Assembly (NCBI GenBank): GCA_025094145.1
Contig: JALLLS010000012.1
Span: 1-64,000 of the forward strand
Direction of reading: 5' to 3'
Source: Spinellus fusiger
Lineage: Eukaryota > Mucoromycota > Mucoromycetes > Mucorales > Phycomycetaceae
DNA: 64,000 nucleotides
Positions 1 to 9,728 of this stretch are shown in pieces. How positions within the stretch are numbered: position 1 is the stretch's first letter; each line of letters opens with the position of its first letter. A model generated the notes under the pieces. It did no database searches and was not told where the DNA came from. It saw nothing but the letters and a program-made list of their open reading frames with translations. Both the position numbers and the translations under genes were made by a program.

Positions 1-212
1 GCTTCATATGCAATAGTACGAGTGAAATCATCAATTTTCTTTATTATTTCTTTATTGAGCTCTTTTTTTCTCTCACTAGGGGGGGATATGGTAGACATTA
101 TGTATTAAGAAAAAGAGAGTAAGAAGAGACTACAGAAGAACAAATCAGGGCTGTATTGATATCGGGGATCAAAATATCCCTAAACATATAAAAACTTAAT
201 GTACACATCTTT

Positions 213-415
213 GAGCCAGAAGCTGCTAGTGTAGTTGCTGTATTTGTGTCCTCAGGATTGTCAGAGTTGTTATAATTATCCCTCATTGGATTTAGAATAG
301 CCACAGAATGACTTTTATCTTTTTGGTGTCCTGGTTTCCTTGCTGACTTTATGGCCTTTTGGATGTCTATTCATAATTCTCATTTTACCATCATTTCTCA
401 TTTTCCATCATTTAT
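213..415 (+). mobile_element. 5'-truncated LINE 3' tail (same family as 59-60 kb element)
   Basis: This stretch is non-coding here but matches, over about 200 bp and in inverse orientation, the 3' untranslated tail that follows the LINE reading frame ending at 59279 (minus). Shared landmarks include AGCTGCTAGTGTAGTTGCTG, the GTGTCCTCAGGATTGT segment and TGGATGTCTATTCATAATT. Similarity begins abruptly at about 213, where the other copy continues into coding sequence, as expected for 5' truncation during target-primed reverse transcription. It ends near 415 in a CATCATTT-rich stretch. An open frame at 340-813 crosses the right edge, but its first part is only this repeat read through, so I do not treat it as a gene. 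Confidence 0.75.
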
Positions 416-689
416 GGTTTTATATTCTACTATCCTTCTGTTTCCTTCCTCATTGCATTATTTATTTTTCCACTTTTATATTTAGAGTGTTTATATTTAT
501 ACCCCATCTTATTTTCAAACGATCTCATAGGGTGGCTATTGGGCCCAATACACGATTAGCAAATTACACTCAGAATAATAATAATAAACACTTTAAATTG
601 TTCATACCTGATGGCACTAGAGCACAGATCCAACTAGGGTCTAATCCAAATACGAACACATCCTCGTCTATCTGTAGTAATTATGCCTA

Positions 690-1918
690 TCTGATAAAAA
701 CTAACTGTACACATGAATCTGCATGTATGACATGTGAAGAGATAGGCTGGAGATCGGATAAATGTGCTTTCTTTATGACTGGGTGTAGAGTGGGTGCAGG
801 TGGTTTTCCTTGAGTTTCTTTTGAACGCATACTCATACCAGACAGCTTTAGAGATGATCTACGAAATAGAGCAAAGGGCTTTTTACCAACACTCGAGAGT
901 GAGAGATGATTTGTTCTAAGAAGTCTTCTGGGTGCATTCAATAATATCGATGGAACCTCTTTTGTCTCTGGTGTAGGAGATAGCGGAGGGTTCTTCAATT
1001 TATCTACTGATTTATGCTTGGAGAATTGATCAGTCATCTTCTTGTGATCAAGAAAGACCACTTACTGGCTTTGTTGTATACAATTCACCCAATGAGAATT
1101 CCTATAGTAATAATCTACATTCTTCTCCTACACTACCAAAGCGATACACTTCTCCATTACAGCGCCACTGATCAAATGCTACTCCAGTGACCTGGTCAGT
1201 GGAGATGAGTTTACTATGGTTACTGTTTTCTAATGCCGACTCTTTCATTTACCCATGATCAGTGGCCATGACAACGGGCTATCATTTTCTTCTTTGTAAA
1301 AGACCATAAAGTCACCAGGTCATCCTGTCCCCCTATCTAACAGTTCAATTATAATCAATAAAAAAATAGACCATAGTATAATAGACCATAAAACGACATA
1401 CTAGATTATAATGACCTTCTGGACTCCATGCCAAACACTGTATTCTCCCAGCATCGGTGCTAAATACATCTTGTAATCTGATGGTGTAAAAGTAAACTTT
1501 CTTGTAGATCTATGCCGATTTAACTTTCCTATTTAAAGTCAACCACATAAAGAGTGCCATCATGTCCTACAACGGCAACATGGTGTCGATTAGGGGAAAA
1601 TTCAAATGCTATTATAGTACCACTGAGACTGTGTAAATGTAGTCGTCACTTACCTTTAATGCTCTTTGAACTCACTTTCCAGTGTGAGACAGGATTGTAT
1701 TTAGATAGCTTGTAGCATTTAAAGGCATTGAATCAATAAAATGTGTTAGTAAATATCCTACTGTATAACACTTGCCCTTGATTCTCTTGGTGAGAATGAG
1801 GAAGCACCTTATCTTCTTTATTCTTGTCCACTACCAGAATAGATCCACCGCTAAAGGAAACCATACAGGGGTCTTCTGAGCCTGGTATCCATTTCACCAT
1901 TGTTACTGCTGCATCTTT
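690..1918 (-). pseudogene. creC: creC/WDR20-like WD40 protein, 3' half (broken by transposon)
   Basis: Read on the minus strand from the composite transposon leftwards, this segment carries the C-terminal WD40 part of a CreC/WDR20 protein. In the family this is the partner of a USP12/46-type (CreB) deubiquitinase in carbon catabolite control. Visible blocks, in family order, are VKWIPGSEDP with VVDKNKEDK (about 1790-1910), FSPNRHHVAVVGHDGTLYV (about 1535-1620), [42 protein letters not shown] (about 1125-1190) and a terminal APTLHPVIKKAHLSDLQP (about 720-775). Several blocks lie in different frames. The conserved LLLWEF is LLL-stop-EF, with TGG changed to TAG at 1102-1104. Some frame changes could be introns, but the stop and the 6-kb insertion make an active gene unlikely. 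The 5' half is at 7919-9290. Confidence 0.8.
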
Positions 1919-2097
1919 TACAGTGCTTCCAACAAGTAATGTCATTGGCCAATCAAAATAAATTTCATATTTTTAGAAATGAATTCAATATTTTTTTAGA
2001 AATTACGTCGTGATTCTTGGCACCCGAAAAATATAAATAGAGAATGAGTATTTTCTTCTGGTATTTATTTTTATTTTTCAATACTTTACAATTCAAC

Positions 2098-3681
2098 ATG
2101 AGTACAGTATTTCTATATGAAGATGGGCATGGCAATGTTATTGATAAAAATGCTGGTCCTGAGCCCATGGACTATATTGTTGATCAGAATGAATTTATTG
2201 TTGAGACTATTGCTACTCATACAGAGTACTTGGGAAATGCAGTCTCCAATGAATCTTCTCTGTCTTGTCTAATGTTGTTAGAAAAGCCAAAAATGAAGAT
2301 ATTCATATGAAGGAGGTAAAACCAAAACGAGAATATGTATGTTATACAATCCAGGATAAAGTTAGGTTTTTCGATCTGAAGATTGAAAAGTGTATGACTG
2401 CATCAGCTGCAGCAAAGCAGTTGGGCACTCACCCTCGAACATCTTGTAGATGGGTTAGTGTAAGGGACCACTGAGAACAGGTAGGAAGAAGGTACTAGGT
2501 GTTGTGCGAATAAGACGAGATATGGTAGATAGTATATGCTGATAGCAGATATCAGAATGCAGATTTATTTATGACAATTAGATGAGTATTTATACTGATG
2601 TCTCTAAGCTACTATCTAATTGTTAAGTATGAAATGCTATACGGAAAATAAAGGAGTATATGACCAGTGACATAGAAGTGATGCGAAATAAAGGAGTGGT
2701 ATTGATTGCGGGGAAAATAGTGTAAAATAAGGAGTGTTCAAATTAGTTCATCACAGTTAGCCAGTATAATGCGTGCCCTGACAGTATTTTTGAGAGCTGT
2801 AAAAAAGTAGGTCGTGAGTGCATCTTAACTGAAGAACATAAAACGACTGTGATCAACTTCATTGATGCTAATCCCTCTGCTACTGTTGTCGAAGTGACCG
2901 AGCATTTATTGAAGCGATTTCATAATCTTAAAGTATCACACAGCACTGTTAATAGCTTTATGAGACGTGAATGCAACCTTTTGTTGAAAAAAAGCATATT
3001 TTCATTCTATTGAGAGAAATAGTTCAGCAAAGATTGAGGAGCGGTACAATTGGGTTTGTAAATGGGAAAATACAGACATGAACTTTCTGACGAATTGCGT
3101 GTTTCTTGGCAAGTCTGCTTTTGATATCAATATGAAACGGTTAAGAGCTTGGTCTAGAAAAGGTACGCGTGCTATTGTTACCCGACCAACAACGAGAGCA
3201 AATACGACATCTATATTGGGCGCTATCTCTGCCTCGGGTTTGATTACCGTCGGCATAAAAAAATCAAGACCTGCTAAGAAAAGAAAAGCTGAAGGATATA
3301 TAAGCTCAGGAACTGTCACTGGTCACTACATTAGTTTCTTAAAAATGACTCTCGGCGAAATGGACAAACATCCACATATGAAAGGCCACTCTATTATTAT
3401 GGGCAATGCACCCACTCATACACATGAAAACATAAAGAAGTATATTGAGTATTGAGGATACAGATGTGTGTATCTTCCTACTTACTCTCCTGAGCTTAAT
3501 CCAATCGAACAATTCTGAGCAGTGGCAAAGAGTAAGGTTAAGCGTCATAGGTTTTTGCAGGTAGACACTTTGTCCAAGAGGATCACAGAAGCCTGCAACA
3601 ATGTGAAGCAAAGTCATTTCAAAGGGTTCGTCTCGAATTCTTACCAGTGTTGGTATAAAGGTCGAAACAGGCAACCTATGT
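2098..3681 (+). pseudogene. Dead IS630/Tc1-type transposase, left arm (interrupted by solo LTR)
   Basis: Homologous sequence runs from MSTVFLYEDGHGNV (2098) through a helix-turn-helix segment (KVRFFDLKIEKCMTASAAAK, RTSCRWV, about 2360-2455). It resumes after the solo LTR as SQYNACPDSIFESCKK and LTEEHKTTVINFI, then the DDE domain. It is disabled several ways: a frameshift near 2265; the LTR; two stops near 3010-3020; the first catalytic Asp replaced (VFLGKSAF where relatives have VFIDE, GGC at 3108-3110); the second replaced (MGNAPTH for MDNAPIH, GGC at 3402-3404); and EQFW cut by TGA at 3516-3518. The third acid survives in SPELNPIEQF. It cannot make an active enzyme. Confidence 0.85.
2459..2755 (+). 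mobile_element. Solo LTR inside the transposase (left arm)
   Basis: A 297-bp insertion beginning TGTAAGGGACC and ending TTCATCACA (TGT...ACA termini) is flanked by a perfect 5-bp duplication, GTTAG, at 2454-2458 and 2756-2760. Removing it with one GTTAG joins the transposase codons for RTSCRWV to SQYNACP. TG...CA ends, about 300 bp length, 5-bp duplication and no internal coding sequence are the signature of a solo LTR left by LTR-LTR recombination. No full-length relative is visible in this window. Confidence 0.85.
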
Positions 3682-3969
3682 AATGACCTAAACGAATATG
3701 CGATCAGGAAAAACGGTAAGTGGCAATCAGACAAAAAAAACGCGTTATAATTATACAGCTTGGTAGCCGTCACAGCGTTGATGGTTACTTGGTAACTTAC
3801 AGTTATTCCACCGCCAATCGGAAACTTGTTTGAAAATATCAGTCAAACGTTCGAAAAAAAAATCATTGCATTTTTCCCACATGAAATATTTTTTTATTTG
3901 GTCACTTAACAGAAAAAAACACGCACCATCCCTCTCTCTCTCTTTCTACCTGTTTTTTTTATCAAATTC

Positions 3970-4973
3970 ATGTCAACACCCAAAAACAACTTATTAACAC
4001 GCGTTCAAGCCATATGTCTTGTACTTGATATGGTGTCCACTGTTGACAACCGACGAAAAGGAAATGACATAGTAGACAACAATGTGTTTAATGTTACGTA
4101 TACCAAAAATCAAGGCCCTCAACATCCTTTTGCCATGGGGAAGTCAATTATCGAGAAGAATCCGTTTACATACAAGACTTATCCTAGGACACCACCTACC
4201 AGCCCAACTTTATATCCAAGCAACTGCCACAACTACCCAAATTTATGGATGCGTCAAAGTTTGGAAAACTTATCAAAGACAAAGACTTCGGCGAACGGGT
4301 CTCCAAACGTGTCGAGAGAAAGAATATCAAAGAACGAATGTTATACAAGCTCAAGGACAATGCGATCAGAAACTTGGTAGAATCAACATCCGCCTTCCGC
4401 ACAGAAATCAATAACGATGGTAGCAATTGGATAAATGTTGGATATGTTAGGAAATCTCCAGGCATTGAAAGTGTGGCGACACAGCAAGAACTCCTCAAGG
4501 CAATGATCATGAAGTTAAGGAACCGATGTCTCTCGTTATATCTTCGCCTCTACCAGCTCAACATCATCTTCACCGATCTTGGAAAGAGATTTCTTGGCGG
4601 ACAACATCAACATCAACAACAACAACATCAAGAAAACCAGCTTGGCTTATTGCGATGGGGACACTCAAGCAATGATCAACTTCATTGGCCACTCAATCAA
4701 AAAGATTCGGCTTTGTGTGATTTCATACGCTGGTTTATCAAACAATCCTGGCGACGTTGCCATATTTTTAAAGTATGAAAAATGTTTCTCATATGTTTAT
4801 TTCATACTAGATTTTGTTTTATCTTTTATAGTAGGTGTAAAGTAATCAAATCAATTATAGTGGATCATGACAGCCATACAGAATCACTCAGCAGGTATTC
4901 TTTTCTGCATGGGGACAAGAATAAAATTGAGCTATTCAAATCAAGATCTGGTTGTGTGAAACGGTCAACATAG
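3970..4973 (+). pseudogene. Unrecognised cargo gene of the composite element, probably decayed
   Basis: A pyrimidine-rich tract (about 3925-3960) precedes ATG at 3970. The likely coding sequence moves between frames: 3970 to about 4240 (MSTPKNNLLTRVQAICLVLD...), then about 4245-4520 (MDASKFGKLIKDKDFGERVS..., rich in Lys, Glu and Asn), then about 4525 onward (LERDFLADNININNNNIKKT, FIGHSIKKIRLCVISYAGL). A plausible intron, 4773-4834 (GTATGA...TAG), joins GDVAIFLK to CKVIKSIIVDHDSHTESL, ending at a stop at 4971-4973. The splice fit suggests a host-type gene captured between the arms. I do not recognise the family. Frame changes may be further introns or frameshifts, so its state is uncertain. 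Confidence 0.45.
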
Positions 4974-5927
4974 TTCTTCTCATTCTCCAATTTTATTAAT
5001 CTTATCTTTTCTCCCTTTTCCCTCGATGTTGTGTTATTCAACTCTTCTGTTATATTTGTTTCCTTTACTGTTTACCCGGAACTCATTAAAAAATAGCATT
5101 GTTTGTCTTTGGTTATTACTTTTTCTGTTTTAACTGTAAATTCAAGTTTTAGCTAAGCAAATGCGACAGAAAGGATTAATGATTATACTGTGGTAATGGA
5201 GAGATATGGAGGGAGGAGTGGAATAAGTAGTATCATAGGGATAAATAAAGAGATATGGTTGATGGGAAACGAGAAAGTGCTGGAAAAAAAATAGAACGAT
5301 GGAAAAGAGTCATGACAGAATGAGATAGATAAAAGTACTAACTAATTATCAAATTATCTATTAAAATAAAGTAAACTAATGAATCACCATACTGCATAAT
5401 GCGCTAATCTTGTCCCTGTCTAGCTTCTTCAATTTCCAGAAAGGGTTGTTGTAGAACAGGAGACCAATATATTTCGCAGTGTAGACAGCACATTTTGAGT
5501 GTAGACAGTGCATTTCTTTGTAGACAGCGCATTTCAGTGTGATTGCGATCACATGAGTCATTGTTACCGAAGCAACTTGTTTTAAGGACGGCATTCGACC
5601 CAATCTACACAGAACCAATACATCTGGCGAAAAGTATGTGGAATCCATAGGGTTGTAATGTATAAAAAGATGGCTATAGCTCGTTGCTTTTTCCTTCAGT
5701 TTTTTTCAAGATAAAATCGCGACGCAGCCGATTCAAACTGAACTTGTTTGTTTTTGATACACTTGCGTAGATCGGTCAAAATTTTCAATCAGAATGACTT
5801 TTCCTCAATGAAAGTGGCTCCTTTGCCTTTGTCATCAAAAATATTGCCACAACGTCCTCGTAAAACAACAGCATATTCAAAAAATTCATGGGTTCACATT
5901 AGAAATATGAGAAAGTACTGTTATTTC
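4974..5927. other. Rest of composite-element spacer; no supported gene
   Basis: This is mostly AT-rich sequence. A 20-bp unit (GTGTAGACAGCACATTTTGA and variants) is repeated three times in tandem at 5479-5536. A short plus-strand frame (5748-5933) ends RNMRKYCYFC just where the right arm begins. Its Arg/Lys-rich, CxxC ending vaguely recalls the tails of piggyBac-type transposases, but that is too weak to call. Confidence 0.4.
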
Positions 5928-6157
5928 TGCTAAGTGACCAAATAAAAAAAATATTTCATGTGGGAAAAATGCAATGATTTTTTTTCGAACGTTTGACTGA
6001 TATTTTCAAACAAGTTTCCGATTGGCGGTGGAATAACTGTAAGTTACCAAGTAACCATCAACGCTGTGACGGCTACCAAGCTGTATAATTATAACGCGTT
6101 TTTTTTGTCTGATTGCCACTTACCGTTTTTCCTGATCGCATATTCGTTTAGGTCATT

Positions 6158-7741
6158 ACATAGGTTGCCTGTTTCGACCTTTATACCAACACTGGTAAGA
6201 ATTCGAGACGAACCCTTTGAAATGACTTTGCTTCACATTGTTGCAGGCTTCTGTGATCCTCTTGGACAAAGTGTCTACCTGCAAAAACCTATGACGCTTA
6301 ACCTTACTCTTTGCCACTGCTCAGAATTGTTCGATTGGATTAAGCTCAGGAGAGTAAGTAGGAAGATACACACATCTGTATCCTCAATACTCAATATACT
6401 TCTTTATGTTTTCATGTGTATGAGTGGGTGCATTGCCCATAATAATAGAGTGGCCTTTCATATGTGGATGTTTGTCCATTTCGCCGAGAGTCATTTTTAA
6501 GAAACTAATGTAGTGACCAGTGACAGTTCCTGAGCTTATATATCCTTCAGCTTTTCTTTTCTTAGCAGGTCTTGATTTTTTTATGCCGACGGTAATCAAA
6601 CCCGAGGCAGAGATAGCGCCCAATATAGATGTCGTATTTGCTCTCGTTGTTGGTCGGGTAACAATAGCACGCGTACCTTTTCTAGACCAAGCTCTTAACC
6701 GTTTCATATTGATATCAAAAGCAGACTTGCCAAGAAACACGCAATTCGTCAGAAAGTTCATGTCTGTATTTTCCCATTTACAAACCCAATTGTACCGCTC
6801 CTCAATCTTTGCTGAACTATTTCTCTCAATAGAATGAAAATATGCTTTTTTTCAACAAAAGGTTGCATTCACGTCTCATAAAGCTATTAACAGTGCTGTG
6901 TGATACTTTAAGATTATGAAATCGCTTCAATAAATGCTCGGTCACTTCGACAACAGTAGCAGAGGGATTAGCATCAATGAAGTTGATCACAGTCGTTTTA
7001 TGTTCTTCAGTTAAGATGCACTCACGACCTACTTTTTTACAGCTCTCAAAAATACTGTCAGGGCACGCATTATACTGGCTAACTGTGATGAACTAATTTG
7101 AACACTCCTTATTTTACACTATTTTCCCCGCAATCAATACCACTCCTTTATTTCGCATCACTTCTATGTCACTGGTCATATACTCCTTTATTTTCCGTAT
7201 AGCATTTCATACTTAACAATTAGATAGTAGCTTAGAGACATCAGTATAAATACTCATCTAATTGTCATAAATAAATCTGCATTCTGATATCTGCTATCAG
7301 CATATACTATCTACCATATCTCGTCTTATTCGCACAACACCTAGTACCTTCTTCCTACCTGTTCTCAGTGGTCCCTTACACTAACCCATCTACAAGATGT
7401 TCGAGGGTGAGTGCCCAACTGCTTTGCTGCAGCTGATGCAGTCATACACTTTTCAATCTTCAGATCGAAAAACCTAACTTTATCCTGGATTGTATAACAT
7501 ACATATTCTCGTTTTGGTTTTACCTCCTTCATATGAATATCTTCATTTTTGGCTTTTCTAACAACATTAGACAAGACAGAGAAGATTCATTGGAGACTGC
7601 ATTTCCCAAGTACTCTGTATGAGTAGCAATAGTCTCAACAATAAATTCATTCTGATCAACAATATAGTCCATGGGCTCAGGACCAGCATTTTTATCAATA
7701 ACATTGCCATGCCCATCTTCATATAGAAATACTGTACTCAT
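6158..7741 (-). pseudogene. Dead IS630/Tc1-type transposase, right arm
   Basis: This is the inverse copy of the transposase at 2098-3681, with the same frameshift, the same solo LTR, the same Asp-to-Gly changes at both catalytic Asp positions and the same Trp-to-stop in EQFW. It points towards the cargo. The two copies therefore converge on the centre, leaving the functional-looking terminal sequences on the outside. Confidence 0.85.
7084..7380 (-). mobile_element. Solo LTR inside the transposase (right arm)
   Basis: It is the inverted copy of 2459-2755 and occupies exactly the same transposase codon, with the same GTTAG duplication (CTAAC on the plus strand at 7079-7083 and 7381-7385). One insertion followed by duplication of the arm explains it. 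Two independent insertions at one nucleotide would not be expected. Confidence 0.85.
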
Positions 7742-7920
7742 GTTGAATTGTAAAGTATTGAAAAATAAAAATAAATACCAGAAGAAAATACTCATTCTCT
7801 ATTTATATTTTTCGGGTGCCAAGAATCACGACGTAATTTCTAAAAAAATATTGAATTCATTTCTAAAAATATGAAATTTATTTTGATTGGCCAATGACAT
7901 TACTTGTTGGAAGCACTGTA

Positions 7921-8468
7921 TAATACCCTTGTCGTCTTTGGCTTTAACCAAAGGAAATCCGGACAGTTCAAAGAGTAAACAAAGTATGATCTTTGATGGG
8001 TCTTTCACACTTCTTTTATACTTTTCTAATGACTGATATCTACTAATAAAAGCTATGGAAAGACCCTTCTTGCTAAAGTATCATCCCTTAGATATACGCG
8101 TTGCTAACTAACTCTTCTTCTATTGCATGTGATTCCGTTTGGGCAGTTTGTGTTTCTATTGACTGGGATGATCGATAATTCTGTTTATAGAAAGTGATTA
8201 TCCGACACCCTAATATAAGGTTATTTGTCCTAGAATAGAAATAAGTACAGCTTACCCCTTTATTAAGTCTAGCATACTTATTGTTTATAGGATCATACCA
8301 GACACAGTCTCCTGATGAAAACTCAATCATAATGTTCAGAAACGACCATTACACTTTGTCACTGTATTGATATCATGAAATGTTGGGGAGTCCTTTTTAA
8401 ACATAATACGAGAGAGTGGCTCCTATCATCATCACCACCACCACCATAACAACAACAACAACAACAAC

Positions 8469-8514
<46 letters not shown>

Positions 8515-9290
8515 GAATCAAATCAAATCAAATCAAATCAAATCAAACTGGATTGAATTGAATCTCTCTTATATGACCTTTATCTATTCTATTCAGTATT
8601 ACTGTAGTGCCTGAATCAGACTCTCTCCAAACAAAACTAGTGCCAATGTTATAAAGCAGAAACAAGCTCTGTTGCGTTTTACATTTTATCCCCTCTGCCT
8701 ATGGATCGTATGGGGTGATGAAAGAGACAAGGTTGGATTTTGTCTTATTTGGACTGTTTTTAGGTTTTTTTTTCACTAAGCCATGGTGCTGCCCACGATA
8801 AAACAGAGAAAATGAAGGGCTTATGACATTGCCTTGGGATGAAATATCAGTAAGTGACGGAGGTTGTAAAGTGAAATTGTCCAATGCATCTTGTTTCATG
8901 GTATCTATGGTATCTGTAGTCACTATGGGTGCCTGGTTGTTAGGGTCATTCGAATGTTCTGTGCTGAAGGAAGGAGGAATTTCCGTCGCTTCTGTCCGAT
9001 GAAGAGAGGGTCGGGGTGGTTGGTTCAATTATAGAAGGGCGTGAAACTCCATCGATCGGTAAAATAGACACAGGGCTAGTCGTTCTACTACTAGTAACAG
9101 AAACATAAGTGCCGGTAGTGAATTGAGGTCGAATTGATTCAGAGAAGGGAGGAAGAAGAGTGTAAGTTCCCTCAGGTGCTGTTATTTCTGAACAGTTGAA
9201 ATCCTTGCTGGGTGGTGGCAGTAGCGCCAAAGAAGAGAGGAGGCTGGTTATAAGGGCAGTGGGAGCAGTGGCAGGAGACTGTGTTTTCAC
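7921..9290 (-). pseudogene. creC: creC/WDR20-like WD40 protein, 5' half (broken by transposon)
   Basis: On the minus strand from ATG at 9288-9290 the N-terminal landmarks of CreC/WDR20 appear in order: APEGTYTLLPPF (about 9155-9190), KKKPKNSPNKTKSNLVSFI (about 8718-8775), LFLLYNIGTSFVW (about 8625-8665), FSSGDCVWYDPINNKYARLN (about 8260-8320) and GIIKDAAVTMVKW, which crosses the transposon junction. A probable intron starts GTAAGC at about 8250 and ends ...GACAAG just before the insertion. A frame change near 9000 has no obvious splice sites. The region 8424-8546, between conserved blocks, holds CAT/CAC, AAC, AAT and AAATC microsatellites. The gene is split from its 3' half by the 6-kb composite element. 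Confidence 0.78.
8424..8546. repeat. Compound microsatellite (CAY, AAC, AAT, AAATC)
   Basis: Consecutive runs of CAT/CAC, then AAC, then AAT (over a dozen units) and finally four or five AAATC pentamers. They lie inside the decayed creC/WDR20 gene. Confidence 0.9.
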
Positions 9291-9728
9291 CTGTGGAGCA
9301 TAATGGGAACTTATTATCTAAACATCAATGTTAATTCTATTGCCCCTGTCTTGGGCTGTGGCTGTTATTCTGTCAGCTACTCACTGATTGGTAATAACAA
9401 TTCATACTATTAATGCTATGAGGATATGACACTAATGGAGATAACAGTAAATGGAGATAACAGAAACAAAAAGAGAGAAAAGGATCAAATGCATCTGTGT
9501 TTATTCATTGCTTACACTCTCATAGTCTTCTCTTCAGCCCCACTGCACTATTGCCTAAACCACGTGCTGAGCTATCGTAGTCATATCTTTACAAGAAGAG
9601 GTTGTCTGACGTAACTATGCATTCACACTCACGTACACCCTAATGGCGGAAGAAGTATTTTCTACAATAAAACCCAGCTACTCACCTGAAATCACCGCTG
9701 ATTTTATTTCATTTCTGCTACTCTCGAG

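Larger units (their letters stand above)
1921..3911 (+). repeat. Left inverted arm of the composite element
   Basis: It is the reverse complement of 5928-7918. Differences I could find by eye are limited to homopolymer lengths near the inner end and one base (TTAACAG here, TTAGCAG in the other arm). A degenerate inner version of the terminal repeat (ATGGTTACTTGGTAACTTA, then CAGT, near 3781-3803) suggests that the original Tc1 unit was about 1921-3803. A further 108 bp inside that point is also duplicated, so the inverted duplication included flanking sequence and not just the Tc1 unit. Confidence 0.85.
1921..7918. mobile_element. Composite fold-back Tc1/mariner element (5,998 bp)
   Basis: The two ends are inverted copies starting CAGTGCTTCCAACAAGTAAT, and each is bounded by a TA dinucleotide (1919-1920 and 7919-7920), the target duplication of Tc1/mariner elements. 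The inverted arms run 1921-3911 and 5928-7918, 1,991 bp each, and give identical conceptual translations in every long frame. The middle 2,016 bp (3912-5927) is not repeated. Each arm holds a dead Tc1-type transposase pointing inward and one solo LTR. The element interrupts a creC/WDR20 exon: removing it with one TA joins host codons in frame. The intact outer ends with TA duplications indicate that the whole 6-kb unit moved together, with transposase supplied from elsewhere. An assembly artefact is the main alternative. The arms' symmetry axis lies near 4920. Confidence 0.88.
5928..7918 (-). repeat. Right inverted arm of the composite element
   Basis: This is the mirror image of 1921-3911 (a position x in one arm corresponds to 9839 minus x in the other). 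All long conceptual translations are identical between arms, including every disabling change. That means the arms arose after the transposase died, or that gene conversion keeps them alike. Confidence 0.85.

Noticed and set aside
340..813. 157-residue plus-strand open frame
   Set aside because: Its first third is the LINE tail repeat read through, and the rest is antisense to the end of the creC relic. No domain or codon signal supports it.
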